DNA from: Patescibacteria group bacterium
GTDB taxonomy: Bacteria; Patescibacteriota; Patescibacteriia; UBA9934
Direction: 5' to 3'
NCBI GenBank assembly: GCA_018896835.1
Contig: JAHILS010000022.1
Location: forward strand, 1 to 18,977
Length of the DNA: 18,977 nucleotides
Under the pieces are notes generated by a model that ran no database searches, was not told where the DNA came from, and worked only from the letters and a program-made list of their open reading frames with translations. A program made the position numbers and the translations under genes. Numbering within the stretch: the stretch's first letter is position 1; every line of letters starts with the position of its first letter. Below, in pieces: positions 1-6,425 of this stretch.

Positions 1-3
1 TAA

Positions 4-948
4 ATCATTAACATTAATCGTGAATATACAGTGCCATCAAAACTATTTTACGATTTTGTTAGCCTACTACCAGACGAGCGGGTTGATATTGATCTTCATG
101 ATGATGGATTATTTATTGCTTGCGCAAAAGCAAAGACAACAATTAGTGGAATGTCGCCGTCTGAGTTTCCGCTTATTCCACCGGTGGCTGGTGACGTTAA
201 GTTCACGATTAATGTTAATGATTTAAAAAAGGCACTTTCTCAGACCTTGTTTTCCACAGCCTCAAACGAAGCCAGACCAGAGCTTACTGGGGTTTATATG
301 AAATTTAAGGATGGCATTTTAATAATGGCGTCAACTGACAGTTACCGGCTATCAGAAGTTAGTATTAAGTCGTCTTCGCCTGACGGGGAATATGACGTAA
401 TTGTGCCACAGCGCACACTGTCCGAACTTAATCGAGTATTTAGCGTGTTTAAAGACGACGTTGAGGCGTCTGACAGCGTGTCAGTTGAGCTAGCGAATAA
501 CCAAATAGTCTTTCATTATGGCTCGGTCGAGCTGATTTCAAGAACGATTGAAGGTGTGTTCCCAGACTATAAAATGATTATTCCAAATAAGTTTGAAACA
601 AAGGTAATTGTTGATAAAAAAGATTTACAGCAGGCGATAAAAAGCGTTAGTTTGTTTTCTAAGCAAGGACTCTATGACGTTAAAATGACGGTTGGCGCAG
701 AGGGAACTCTTACCTTATTTGCCCAAGACTCGGCTAGAGGGAAGAATGATGTTTCATTAAGGTGTGAGGTTGAAGGAAAAGAAAATGAAATTACATTAAA
801 TTACCGATACGTCTTGGATGGCCTAAATGCAATAACGCCTGAAAAAGTAGAAATACAACTAAATGACGGTGCCAGCCCATTTGTCCTCTTACCACACAAT
901 AATCCCACAGAAAAATTTCTCTACATCGTAATGCCGATTCGGCAGTAG
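4..948 (+). CDS. dnaN: DNA polymerase III subunit beta (sliding clamp), 5' truncated
   Basis: This is the processivity clamp that encircles DNA and tethers the replicative polymerase and other clamp-binding proteins. The frame covers the end of domain I (TVPSKLF, LLPDERVDI, SEFPLIP) and all of domains II and III, ending in the typical clamp C-terminus IVMPIRQ. About 314 codons are open; family members are about 366 residues, so roughly the first 55-60 residues are missing. Bases 1-3 are an in-frame TAA. The first possible start inside the window is GTG at 31, but homology to the family already begins a few codons before it (REYTVP), so this is not a natural start. Either the contig edge is faulty or the gene is broken upstream. 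It is convergent with the penicillin-binding protein gene and shares a palindromic terminator with it. Identity is certain from the conserved clamp signature; intactness is not. Confidence 0.9.
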   Translation: MININREYTVPSKLFYDFVSLLPDERVDIDLHDDGLFIACAKAKTTISGMSPSEFPLIPPVAGDVKFTINVNDLKKALSQTLFSTASNEARPELTGVYMKFKDGILIMASTDSYRLSEVSIKSSSPDGEYDVIVPQRTLSELNRVFSVFKDDVEASDSVSVELANNQIVFHYGSVELISRTIEGVFPDYKMIIPNKFETKVIVDKKDLQQAIKSVSLFSKQGLYDVKMTVGAEGTLTLFAQDSARGKNDVSLRCEVEGKENEITLNYRYVLDGLNAITPEKVEIQLNDGASPFVLLPHNNPTEKFLYIVMPIRQ

Positions 949-976
949 AGAAAGAATCCCTTAATTTCCTAAATAA

Positions 977-1022
977 AAAATTAGCCATAAAGTGTTCGAT
1001 CGAACACTTTATGGCTAATTTT
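977..1022. terminator. Perfect 46-bp palindrome, bidirectional terminator
   Basis: Two 23-base arms are perfectly complementary with no spacer, centred between 999 and 1000. The outer ends are A-rich on the left and T-rich on the right, so each strand shows a stem followed by a T run. It lies between the convergent dnaN and penicillin-binding protein genes, as expected for a Rho-independent terminator serving both. Confidence 0.85.
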
Positions 1023-1042
1023 GTTTTAGTAAGGATATCTCT

Positions 1043-3964
1043 CTATTCCTCGCCTTGTGTGCTTAGGTATGGGAATGAGGTGGTGGAGGATGAGCTGGTT
1101 GGGTCAAGGACAGAGACCTGGACAGGTTCGATGTCGATTTGGTTGTTTCCTTGGTCTATTATGTGACCGTAGAGTAGGAATGTTCCAGTGTCACCTAGTG
1201 TCCACAGAGCAGTACTAATTGCTGTTGGCTGATCGATGGCGGAGACTAGCGTGATTGCGCCTGTGTGCAGGTTTTGGGCATACAAGGCCAGGGATAGGAT
1301 GTTTGGCTCGCTTGTCTCAATTGCCACCTGATATGGCTCACCTATTCTTTCGATACTTTGTCCATTGGTTGGATTTGCTATGCGTACTGACGCAATTTGG
1401 GCTGATTCTGTAACATCAATTTTTATTTCATCTTCTCCCTGGTTGTCGATGTCGTCATAGGCGACTACGGTTAAGGTGTGTTTTCCGGCACTAACCCAGG
1501 TTGGTAAACTAATGGTTATTTCTGATAAGTCCCAGACCTGTTTTATTACAACTCCGTCAATGCGATATTCAATTCGATCAACACCACGGTTGGCGCTTGC
1601 TCTCACCTCAATAGTAAACGATCGTCCCACCGAGTCATTATTTTTTGGAGAACGGACGTCTACACTTGGTTTGTTGCTTGCTGTGTGCAGGTCGTCATAT
1701 TCTGTTGGAATAGAGCATTGCTCAAGCGGGGACTGACCGTCTGTTAAATTGTTGTTGTAATTTGTTATGTAGTTTTGAACTGAGGATTCCCATCTTTCAT
1801 AAGCACCATCAACTGGGCTTTCAATTACTCCTGCGGTTGGGTTATTTGGATCGATGTAGTGCAAAATTGTGTGATACTCGCCACAGATTTTGGTTTCGCG
1901 GTAACTCTCTGGCGTGAGGTCGGTTGCTAATTTGCCCGAGGCTTTGTCAATTGTTACTTCCTGACTTGGCATTTGACCGTCCAAAACGGGGATGCCAGTG
2001 ATTGGAATTTCTGGCGCATTGAAATATTCAACGGGCATGTCGGTCAAGGCTGATTTCATAAATTCGTTCCAAATCGGCGCTGCCACAGTGCTTCCGCCAG
2101 CGCCACGGTTCATGGCAGTACCGTTGGTGTTACCAGTCCAAACTCCAGCTACAAGTTGTGGTGTGTAGCCCACAACAAAAGCATCTTTGTAGTCGTTGGT
2201 TGTTCCAGTCTTAGCTGCCACTGGACGAGATCCAAGAGTTAAATAACTATTTGCTCCAAAAAATGGAGTTCGTGCTACGTTGTCGGAAAGAACGTCGGAA
2301 ATCATTCTGGCAATATTTTGTTCTAATACCTTTTCTCCAGCCTCTTCCTTCCATTCTTGCAATACCTCGCCGTCGGAGTCTTCGACCTTAAGAATTGAAA
2401 CCGGTGCGTGGTAGACGCCCTCGGTGGCAAACACTCCGTATGCAGAAACGTGTTCAATAAGTTTTACCTCGGCCCCACCAAGCACGATGGAAAGTCCGTA
2501 ACGTGATGTGTCAGCCAAGGTTGTATAACCCATTTTTTTTACAAAGTCAGCTGTTTTATTTAGTCCAACCAGATATAGCATTTTTACAGCCGTGATGTTT
2601 AGTGACCCCTGAAGCGCATTTCTAACTGTTAATGGACCGTGCTCCTTCATGTCATAGTTGTTTGGTGAGTATGGGCCAGTCTCGGTACCAAATTCTGTTT
2701 TTGTGTCCCAAAGGATGGTGTTTGGTGTGTAGCCTGCTTCAAATCCAGCCGCGTAAATCATTGGTTTGATTGATGACCCTGGTTGCAGAGGTTGCATGGT
2801 AACGTTTACTTGTCCGTCAATGTCATCGTTAAAATAATCAACAGATCCTACCATGGCCATAATTTGACCATTGTTTGGATCGATTGCTACTAGGCCGGAG
2901 TTATCAAATCCATATTGCTCTGCCCGTGCGTCGCGGTTGTTTACCACTGCGGTTTGAGCAGACTGTTGCATCTCAAAATCAAGTGTTGAGATTACGGTGA
3001 GCCCGCTTTGTTCAACTACAAGTTGTCCATACTCTTCTTCAAGTTGTTGTTTAATCCATAGGACAAAGTGAGGCGCTATCAAGTCGTCGGAAATAGCGAT
3101 GATGCTCGTGTCGTATTCTTTAGCAGCGTCCGCTTCATCTTGAGTTATGTAGCCAAGCTCGGCCATATCACCCAAAATCCAATCACGTCTGTTTTTTAAA
3201 TCTTCTGGGTTGTTTAAATAATATGTTGTTGCTTGAGGAAGGGCGGCCAAGGTGGCGGCCTGCGCTAGTGAAAGGTCTTCGGCTGAAATTCCAAAGTAAG
3301 CACGAGACGCGGCTTCGATTCCGTAGTTGCGTGAGCCATATGGGATTTCGTTTAAATACATCTGCATTATTTCGTCTTTTGTATAACGACGTTCCAGGGC
3401 CAGGGAAAGAATTATCTCTTTAAATTTACGAGTAAATGTCTTTTCATTAGAAAGAATGGCGTTTTTTACAAGCTGTTGAGTGATAGTTGAGGCGCCTTGT
3501 GAGCGACTTAGTGTGATGATGTCAACAAAAATTGCGCGCAAGATTCCTTTATAATCGATTCCGCTATGTTCATAGAAACCACGGTCCTCAGCGGTAATTG
3601 TTGCCCAAACTGCGTACTCTGGGATTTGATCAAGCGTAACAAGCGTTCGCTTTTCGTCGCCAGCAATTTCATAAAGCAAGTGTTCGCCAGTGCGGTCATA
3701 GATTTTGGTGGATTGGGCTACTTCGCGAATTGTTAGGGAATTTGGATCAGGCAGGTCTTTTGAAACCCAGGCGAAAGCGCCCAACATAAAAATGCTTCCA
3801 AAAAGGGCAACTGATATAAAAAACAGAATTCCGTTTTTTATAAGAGTTGCCTTGTTTGCGTGTTTGATATTTAAAATTGATGATTTGATTTTTGCAAGAA
3901 TGTTTTTTTTACGAGATTGGGCCCAGGTGTGACGGTTGTTTCGAGGCAAGTACTGTCTTGGCAT
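1043..3964 (-). CDS. Class A penicillin-binding protein (PBP1A type)
   Basis: Bifunctional peptidoglycan synthase of 973 residues: a GT51 glycosyltransferase polymerises lipid II and a transpeptidase cross-links the peptides outside the membrane. A basic cytoplasmic tail (1-43) precedes one membrane segment (about 44-67). The GT51 domain shows EDRGFYEH (catalytic Glu126), GASTITQQL and RKFKEIILSLALE. The transpeptidase has all three active-site motifs: SSIK (Ser397, Lys400), SLN (454-456) and KTGT (585-588). From about residue 770 come two Ig-like beta domains of the kind appended to many Patescibacteria PBPs. Start at 3964 (ATG) follows a good promoter by about 24 bases. The gene stands alone, divergent from a second cell-wall gene (3D protein) with which it shares the 250-bp control region. 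Nothing essential is missing. Confidence 0.95.
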   Translation of the reverse strand: MPRQYLPRNNRHTWAQSRKKNILAKIKSSILNIKHANKATLIKNGILFFISVALFGSIFMLGAFAWVSKDLPDPNSLTIREVAQSTKIYDRTGEHLLYEIAGDEKRTLVTLDQIPEYAVWATITAEDRGFYEHSGIDYKGILRAIFVDIITLSRSQGASTITQQLVKNAILSNEKTFTRKFKEIILSLALERRYTKDEIMQMYLNEIPYGSRNYGIEAASRAYFGISAEDLSLAQAATLAALPQATTYYLNNPEDLKNRRDWILGDMAELGYITQDEADAAKEYDTSIIAISDDLIAPHFVLWIKQQLEEEYGQLVVEQSGLTVISTLDFEMQQSAQTAVVNNRDARAEQYGFDNSGLVAIDPNNGQIMAMVGSVDYFNDDIDGQVNVTMQPLQPGSSIKPMIYAAGFEAGYTPNTILWDTKTEFGTETGPYSPNNYDMKEHGPLTVRNALQGSLNITAVKMLYLVGLNKTADFVKKMGYTTLADTSRYGLSIVLGGAEVKLIEHVSAYGVFATEGVYHAPVSILKVEDSDGEVLQEWKEEAGEKVLEQNIARMISDVLSDNVARTPFFGANSYLTLGSRPVAAKTGTTNDYKDAFVVGYTPQLVAGVWTGNTNGTAMNRGAGGSTVAAPIWNEFMKSALTDMPVEYFNAPEIPITGIPVLDGQMPSQEVTIDKASGKLATDLTPESYRETKICGEYHTILHYIDPNNPTAGVIESPVDGAYERWESSVQNYITNYNNNLTDGQSPLEQCSIPTEYDDLHTASNKPSVDVRSPKNNDSVGRSFTIEVRASANRGVDRIEYRIDGVVIKQVWDLSEITISLPTWVSAGKHTLTVVAYDDIDNQGEDEIKIDVTESAQIASVRIANPTNGQSIERIGEPYQVAIETSEPNILSLALYAQNLHTGAITLVSAIDQPTAISTALWTLGDTGTFLLYGHIIDQGNNQIDIEPVQVSVLDPTSSSSTTSFPYLSTQGEE

Positions 3965-3994
3965 AAATAAAAATAGTAAATTCGGTACGGCTGT

Positions 3995-4023
3995 AGTATA
4001 CGGAAAAAACTGAATTTTGGCAA
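3995..4023 (-). promoter_or_regulatory. Sigma70-type promoter of the PBP gene
   Basis: On the minus strand TTGCCA (4018-4023) and TATACT (3995-4000) are separated by exactly 17 bases. A transcript would start near 3988, giving a short leader before the ATG at 3964. Confidence 0.7.
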
Positions 4024-4075
4024 AAAATGAGTACTTTTTAATGGTCTAATATTCGCCTAAATTTGGACTTATTCA

Positions 4076-4104
4076 TTGACAAAATGGCAAAAATATGGTA
4101 CTGT
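4076..4104 (+). promoter_or_regulatory. Sigma70-type promoter of the 3D-domain protein gene
   Basis: Consensus TTGACA (4076-4081), a 17-base spacer, and TACTGT (4099-4104) preceded by TGG, which is also an extended -10. The predicted start near 4111 coincides with the first base of the leader hairpin. It is divergent from the PBP promoter. Confidence 0.7.
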
Positions 4105-4110
4105 ATTGGT

Positions 4111-4204
4111 CCCTCAGAAAAAGAGGGGTTTTTGATAAGCGGATTTCTGCTTCAAAATCCCTAGCCTTTCAAAGAGGGGTCGATTGAGTGAAATCATCTG
4201 AAGC
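4111..4204 (+). promoter_or_regulatory. Structured 5' leader with alternative hairpins (possible attenuator)
   Basis: Hairpin A pairs CCCTC (4111-4115) with GAGGG (4123-4127) and is followed by five T, like an intrinsic terminator at the very start of the transcript. Hairpin B pairs 4124-4140 with 4149-4162 (about 14 imperfect pairs) and uses the right arm of A, so A and B exclude each other. The CCCT at 4159-4162 can also pair with AGGG at 4175-4178. This resembles a terminator/antiterminator switch. I could not match it to a named riboswitch class; it does not show the conserved core of the c-di-AMP (ydaO) element. Confidence 0.4.
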
Positions 4205-4212
4205 ATGGCGCT

Positions 4213-4767
4213 ATGGCTATTCTTGAGATGAATTCTCTTATGAACAAAAACATATTTACAAAGTCACTTACAATCCTGAAAAAGTCACCAATTGAGTGTG
4301 CTCTTATAGGTATAATTACCCTAACACTTACTTATGTTGTTTTACCGAACAATGTTAATGCAAACGTGGATGTGGATCGGGCTAATGCGTCTTTGGCTTT
4401 GGAAATAGAGACAGTACAGAACCAATTTCGTTCGTTTGGTCAGTTACCAGAAGCTGGGTTGCGTGAACCTGCTTATACAATTACAGTTCCAGCCACGGCT
4501 TATAACTCACTTGCTGGTCAAACAGACGATACACCATTTATCACCGCATCTGGAACAACAACTCGACATGGTGTTTTGGCAGCTAACTTCCTTCCAATTG
4601 GAACACGCGTAAAAATTCCAGAGATTTACGGAGACGATATCTTTATTGTCGAGGACCGCATGAATGCTCGATACAATAAACGAGTTGATATCTGGATGGA
4701 GAACTACGACGACGCTATCCAGTTTGGATATAAAAACATCCAAATCGAGGTTTACCCAAACAAATAA
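4213..4767 (+). CDS. Membrane-anchored 3D domain protein (double-psi beta-barrel, cell wall)
   Basis: Protein of 184 residues with an N-terminal hydrophobic segment (about 28-46) that acts as signal anchor or signal peptide, a short helical linker, and a C-terminal 3D domain (about 90-184). The domain shows ATAYN near its start, HGVLAANFLPIGTRVKIP in the middle, and the Asp-containing IVEDRMN and RVDIWMEN near the end. 3D domains occur in MltA-like lytic transglycosylases and Rpf/YocH-type wall proteins, so a role in peptidoglycan binding or cleavage is likely; no separate catalytic domain is present. Three in-frame ATGs (4213, 4228, 4240) are possible starts. A short frame 4205-4231 (MALWLFLR) ends in an ATGA overlap with the ATG at 4228, so 4228 may be the used start. 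The gene is divergent from the PBP gene, consistent with a shared cell-wall role. Confidence 0.75.
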   Translation: MAILEMNSLMNKNIFTKSLTILKKSPIECALIGIITLTLTYVVLPNNVNANVDVDRANASLALEIETVQNQFRSFGQLPEAGLREPAYTITVPATAYNSLAGQTDDTPFITASGTTTRHGVLAANFLPIGTRVKIPEIYGDDIFIVEDRMNARYNKRVDIWMENYDDAIQFGYKNIQIEVYPNK

Positions 4768-4780
4768 ATAGAAAAATACG

Positions 4781-4840
4781 AATCTTGGCTTTCTTTTGGA
4801 GGTATTTAGCAATAAATATTTCAAAAGAAGGCCAAGGATT
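4781..4840. terminator. Long imperfect hairpin after the 3D protein gene
   Basis: The arms 4781-4799 and 4821-4840 form about 19 pairs with one bulge (G4836) and two G-T wobbles around a 21-base loop. There is no T run on the plus strand but a T-rich run on the minus strand. It separates the AT-rich 3D gene from the GC-rich DGR target and may be a terminator or a boundary repeat. Confidence 0.5.
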
Positions 4841-4945
4841 CCCCCATGGCCAAGCACGGTGTCTGTCTGTTATTGGCAGAGATATGTTTGGCAATAATGC
4901 TAGATGTAGAACTGTTTGACAGCAGATGCCAAAAGGAAGAGCGAG

Positions 4946-5479
4946 ATGAGTCAGATCACTGTGGAGCAGTTGGGCGAGCTGATCGCCCAGGCAAAGGCGG
5001 GTCGCGTGACCCGCGAGAACCTGCAGAGGTTCCTCCTCAACCTCGACGGTGGCACGGGTTACACCGTGTCCGTGGACTATGGGAAGACCATCGAGGAGAT
5101 GGTGTCGGCCGGTCGCTACGACTGGTACGATGACAGCATCACCTCGGCGAATTTCCTGGTCGTCGGCACGGGCGTGGCCACGATCGCCATTGAGCTCGTC
5201 CACCTGAATAAGGTGGTGAGCTCCAAAGAGGCACTCGCCTATATGGAGGCCAACGGTCTCCGCCCCGCGACCATTGAGGAACAGCTGGCGTTCGGGGCGA
5301 CCTACCCCGAAGTTCAGAGGGAGTTCCCAGTGGTTGGGCTGGGCTCCTCCTGGGTCTACCGCAACGGCGTCCGCCACGCGCCCTGCCTCTACGGGTACGG
5401 TTCCTACCGCAAGCTCGACCTCTACTGGTATGACGACGACTGGAGCGAGAGCTATCGGTTCCTGGCCGTCCGCAAGTAG
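4946..5479 (+). CDS. DGR target protein with variable C-terminal domain
   Basis: A protein of 177 residues whose last 45 codons are the variable repeat of the retroelement. The N-terminal part (about 3-35) is predicted helical; the middle carries LRPATIEEQLAFG, and the end WYDDDW..SYRFLAVRK, a pattern seen in C-type-lectin-like DGR targets of Patescibacteria (family recollection, not searched). There is no signal peptide or membrane segment, so it is probably cytoplasmic. The ATG at 4946 is chosen because GGAAG lies 7 bases upstream (4935-4939), one of the few convincing Shine-Dalgarno sites here. Base composition is much more GC-rich than its surroundings (38 of 60 bases in 5161-5220). Codons 138, 142, 147, 149, 150, 151, 154, 158, 160, 164, 167 and 169 differ from TR. 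The ligand is unknown. Confidence 0.85.
   Translation: MSQITVEQLGELIAQAKAGRVTRENLQRFLLNLDGGTGYTVSVDYGKTIEEMVSAGRYDWYDDSITSANFLVVGTGVATIAIELVHLNKVVSSKEALAYMEANGLRPATIEEQLAFGATYPEVQREFPVVGLGSSWVYRNGVRHAPCLYGYGSYRKLDLYWYDDDWSESYRFLAVRK
5342..5477 (+). repeat. DGR variable repeat (VR)
   Basis: This 136-bp segment matches 5846-5981 without gaps (constant offset 504). It differs at 13 sites: 5357, 5369, 5370, 5385, 5390, 5393, 5396, 5405, 5417, 5423, 5435, 5445 and 5451. In every case the template has A; here there are seven G and six T. The last 26 bases (5452-5477) are identical in both copies and end at the stop codon, where the initiation-of-mutagenic-homing region is expected. Confidence 0.97.
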
Positions 5480-5480
5480 G

Positions 5481-5515
5481 CCTGGAGCTTGGAGTCTTGG
5501 GTCCTAGGATCTTGG
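5481..5515 (+). repeat. Degenerate 7-bp tandem repeat after the target stop codon
   Basis: Five consecutive heptamers, CCTGGAG, CTTGGAG, TCTTGGG, TCCTAGG and ATCTTGG, begin one base after the stop codon of the target gene. The motif is roughly YCTTGGG. Its function is unknown. Confidence 0.55.
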
Positions 5516-5557
5516 TAGTATTTTGTCCTTGTGCCCTTGGCTCCGATCCGTTTCGTG

Positions 5558-5588
5558 CCCCCACACCTATCCGCGATAGGTGTGGGGG
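5558..5588 (+). terminator. 14-bp perfect hairpin downstream of VR
   Basis: Arms 5558-5571 and 5575-5588 are perfectly complementary around a CGC loop, very GC-rich at the base, followed by TTGAGTGTTTTT. This fits a Rho-independent terminator for the target gene. In the Bordetella phage DGR a DNA hairpin a short distance 3' of VR promotes retrohoming, so this structure, 80 bases after VR, may serve both purposes. Confidence 0.75.
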
Positions 5589-5748
5589 TTGAGTGTTTTT
5601 GGTAGTATAATTGGCAGTGGAAAGTAAATGCTTTAGTCCACGGCTACGGCTTTGGGCAGTTGAAATCTGGGCATTGCATTTGGTGAGAATAAGTAAGGTC
5701 AGGGCTTTATTTAGAGTGCCGATGTATTGCTCCAAAAATGAAAATACT

Positions 5749-5757
5749 TGGTATAAG
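5749..5757 (+). promoter_or_regulatory. Extended -10 promoter upstream of TR
   Basis: TGGTATAAG matches the TGnTATAAT extended -10 form. A weak -35 TTGCTC lies at 5727-5732 with a 19-base spacer. Transcription from about 5764 would give an RNA carrying TR after roughly 80 bases. Confidence 0.45.
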
Positions 5758-5845
5758 ATGTTAAGGGAATAATTTTCTCAAATAATATACAACCCGGAGA
5801 GTATTTGATGGGTGGTGGCATTGACGACATCTTATATATTTTGAC

Positions 5846-5981
5846 GGCTCCTCCTGGGTCAACCGCAACGGCAACCGCCACGCGCCCTACCTCAACAGGA
5901 ACGGTTCCAACCGCAAGCTCAACCTCAACTGGTATGACAACGACTGGAACGAGAACTATCGGTTCCTGGCCGTCCGCAAGT
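5846..5981 (+). repeat. DGR template repeat (TR)
   Basis: Invariant template copied by the reverse transcriptase into VR. It holds 34 adenines, 13 of which are changed in VR; none of its other 102 bases differ. Read in the VR frame it has eleven AAC (Asn) codons, ten of them changed in VR, the usual design that maximises amino-acid diversity from adenine mutagenesis while avoiding stop codons. The VR-equivalent frame is closed by TGA at 5822-5824, so TR is not a second gene copy. It lies in the same orientation as the target and the RT. Confidence 0.97.
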
Positions 5982-5990
5982 TTGATCATT

Positions 5991-6019
5991 CTCCTTCATT
6001 TTATTGAGGGAGTTTTGTT
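5991..6019 (+). terminator. Hairpin with T run just after TR
   Basis: CTCCTTC (5991-5997) pairs with GAGGGAG (6006-6012), one G-T pair, around an 8-base loop, and is followed by TTTTGTT. It may end the TR transcript or mark the TR 3' boundary. It also lies directly past the stop codon of the minus-strand avd gene. Confidence 0.5.
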
Positions 6020-6024
6020 ATAAT
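6016..6024 (+). promoter_or_regulatory. Extended -10 element antisense to avd
   Basis: TGTTATAAT is a full TGnTATAAT match immediately after the TR hairpin. If active it would produce an RNA running antisense through avd towards the RT gene. No clear -35 is seen. Confidence 0.35.
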
Positions 6025-6425
6025 AGCGTTCTCGGTGTTGGGTTATCTTTAAATAACTTCATCCATCCGCCAATCATTCTGCCTATTTCGGATAGAGGAA
6101 TAGACAACGCTGTAAGTTTATTAGTATCAATTTCTTTTATCTCCCAAAGCAATTTGATAAAAAATTTAAGCGTATCAAATTTAGCGTTTAGTTGTTCTAT
6201 TGTTTCCAGTTTATTATGCTTCGGTCGATAGCTTGACAGCAAGGCAAGTTCCAAGCAGTCAGTAAAAAGATTATCTATCTTTTCTCCCAATGTGTAGCGA
6301 GTAATTCTTGGCAAATGGGTCAAATATGTGTGCCAAAGTTTGTATACTTCATTGAGCTTGGCTATTATTGGTATATTTTCTTGGGCATAATTATTATATT
6401 TTGTATGAAGATTCAGTTTAGCCAT
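6018..6425 (-). CDS. avd: DGR accessory variability determinant, Avd-like four-helix protein
   Basis: A 135-residue, almost wholly helical protein of the Avd / four-helix bundle family. In known DGRs, Avd forms a basic pentameric barrel that binds the RT and the TR RNA and is needed for cDNA synthesis. Characteristic segments are YKLWHTYLTHLPRITRYTLG (28-47), LKFFIKLLWEIKE near the middle, and LSEIGRMIGGWMK (111-123) at the end. Length is typical. In most described cassettes avd is co-directional with TR and RT; here it is on the opposite strand, its stop codon next to TR and its ATG (6425) lying inside the RT gene, a 21-base divergent 5' overlap. AT-rich like the RT and unlike the target. 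Confidence 0.85.
   Translation of the reverse strand: MAKLNLHTKYNNYAQENIPIIAKLNEVYKLWHTYLTHLPRITRYTLGEKIDNLFTDCLELALLSSYRPKHNKLETIEQLNAKFDTLKFFIKLLWEIKEIDTNKLTALSIPLSEIGRMIGGWMKLFKDNPTPRTLL

Noticed and set aside
4111..4204. c-di-AMP (ydaO) riboswitch
   Set aside because: The position before a wall-related gene is suggestive, but the conserved core sequences of that class are absent.
4846..5133. Plus-strand frame starting MAKHGVCLLL
   Set aside because: It overlaps the target gene in another frame, becomes low-complexity Arg/Gly-rich, and has no family resemblance.
4715..5735. Long open frames on the minus strand (4715-5377 and 5139-5735)
   Set aside because: They are antisense to the GC-rich target gene and its 3' flank; long frames arise from the high GC content, and their low-complexity Arg/Gly/Pro composition is unlike a real protein.
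5711..6023. Open frames across TR on both strands (5711-5989 minus; 5805-6023 plus, with a GGAG site upstream)
   Set aside because: They are low-complexity Thr/Ser/Ala or Val/Glu/Pro products of reading the AAC-rich template in other frames. TR is best explained as a non-coding template.
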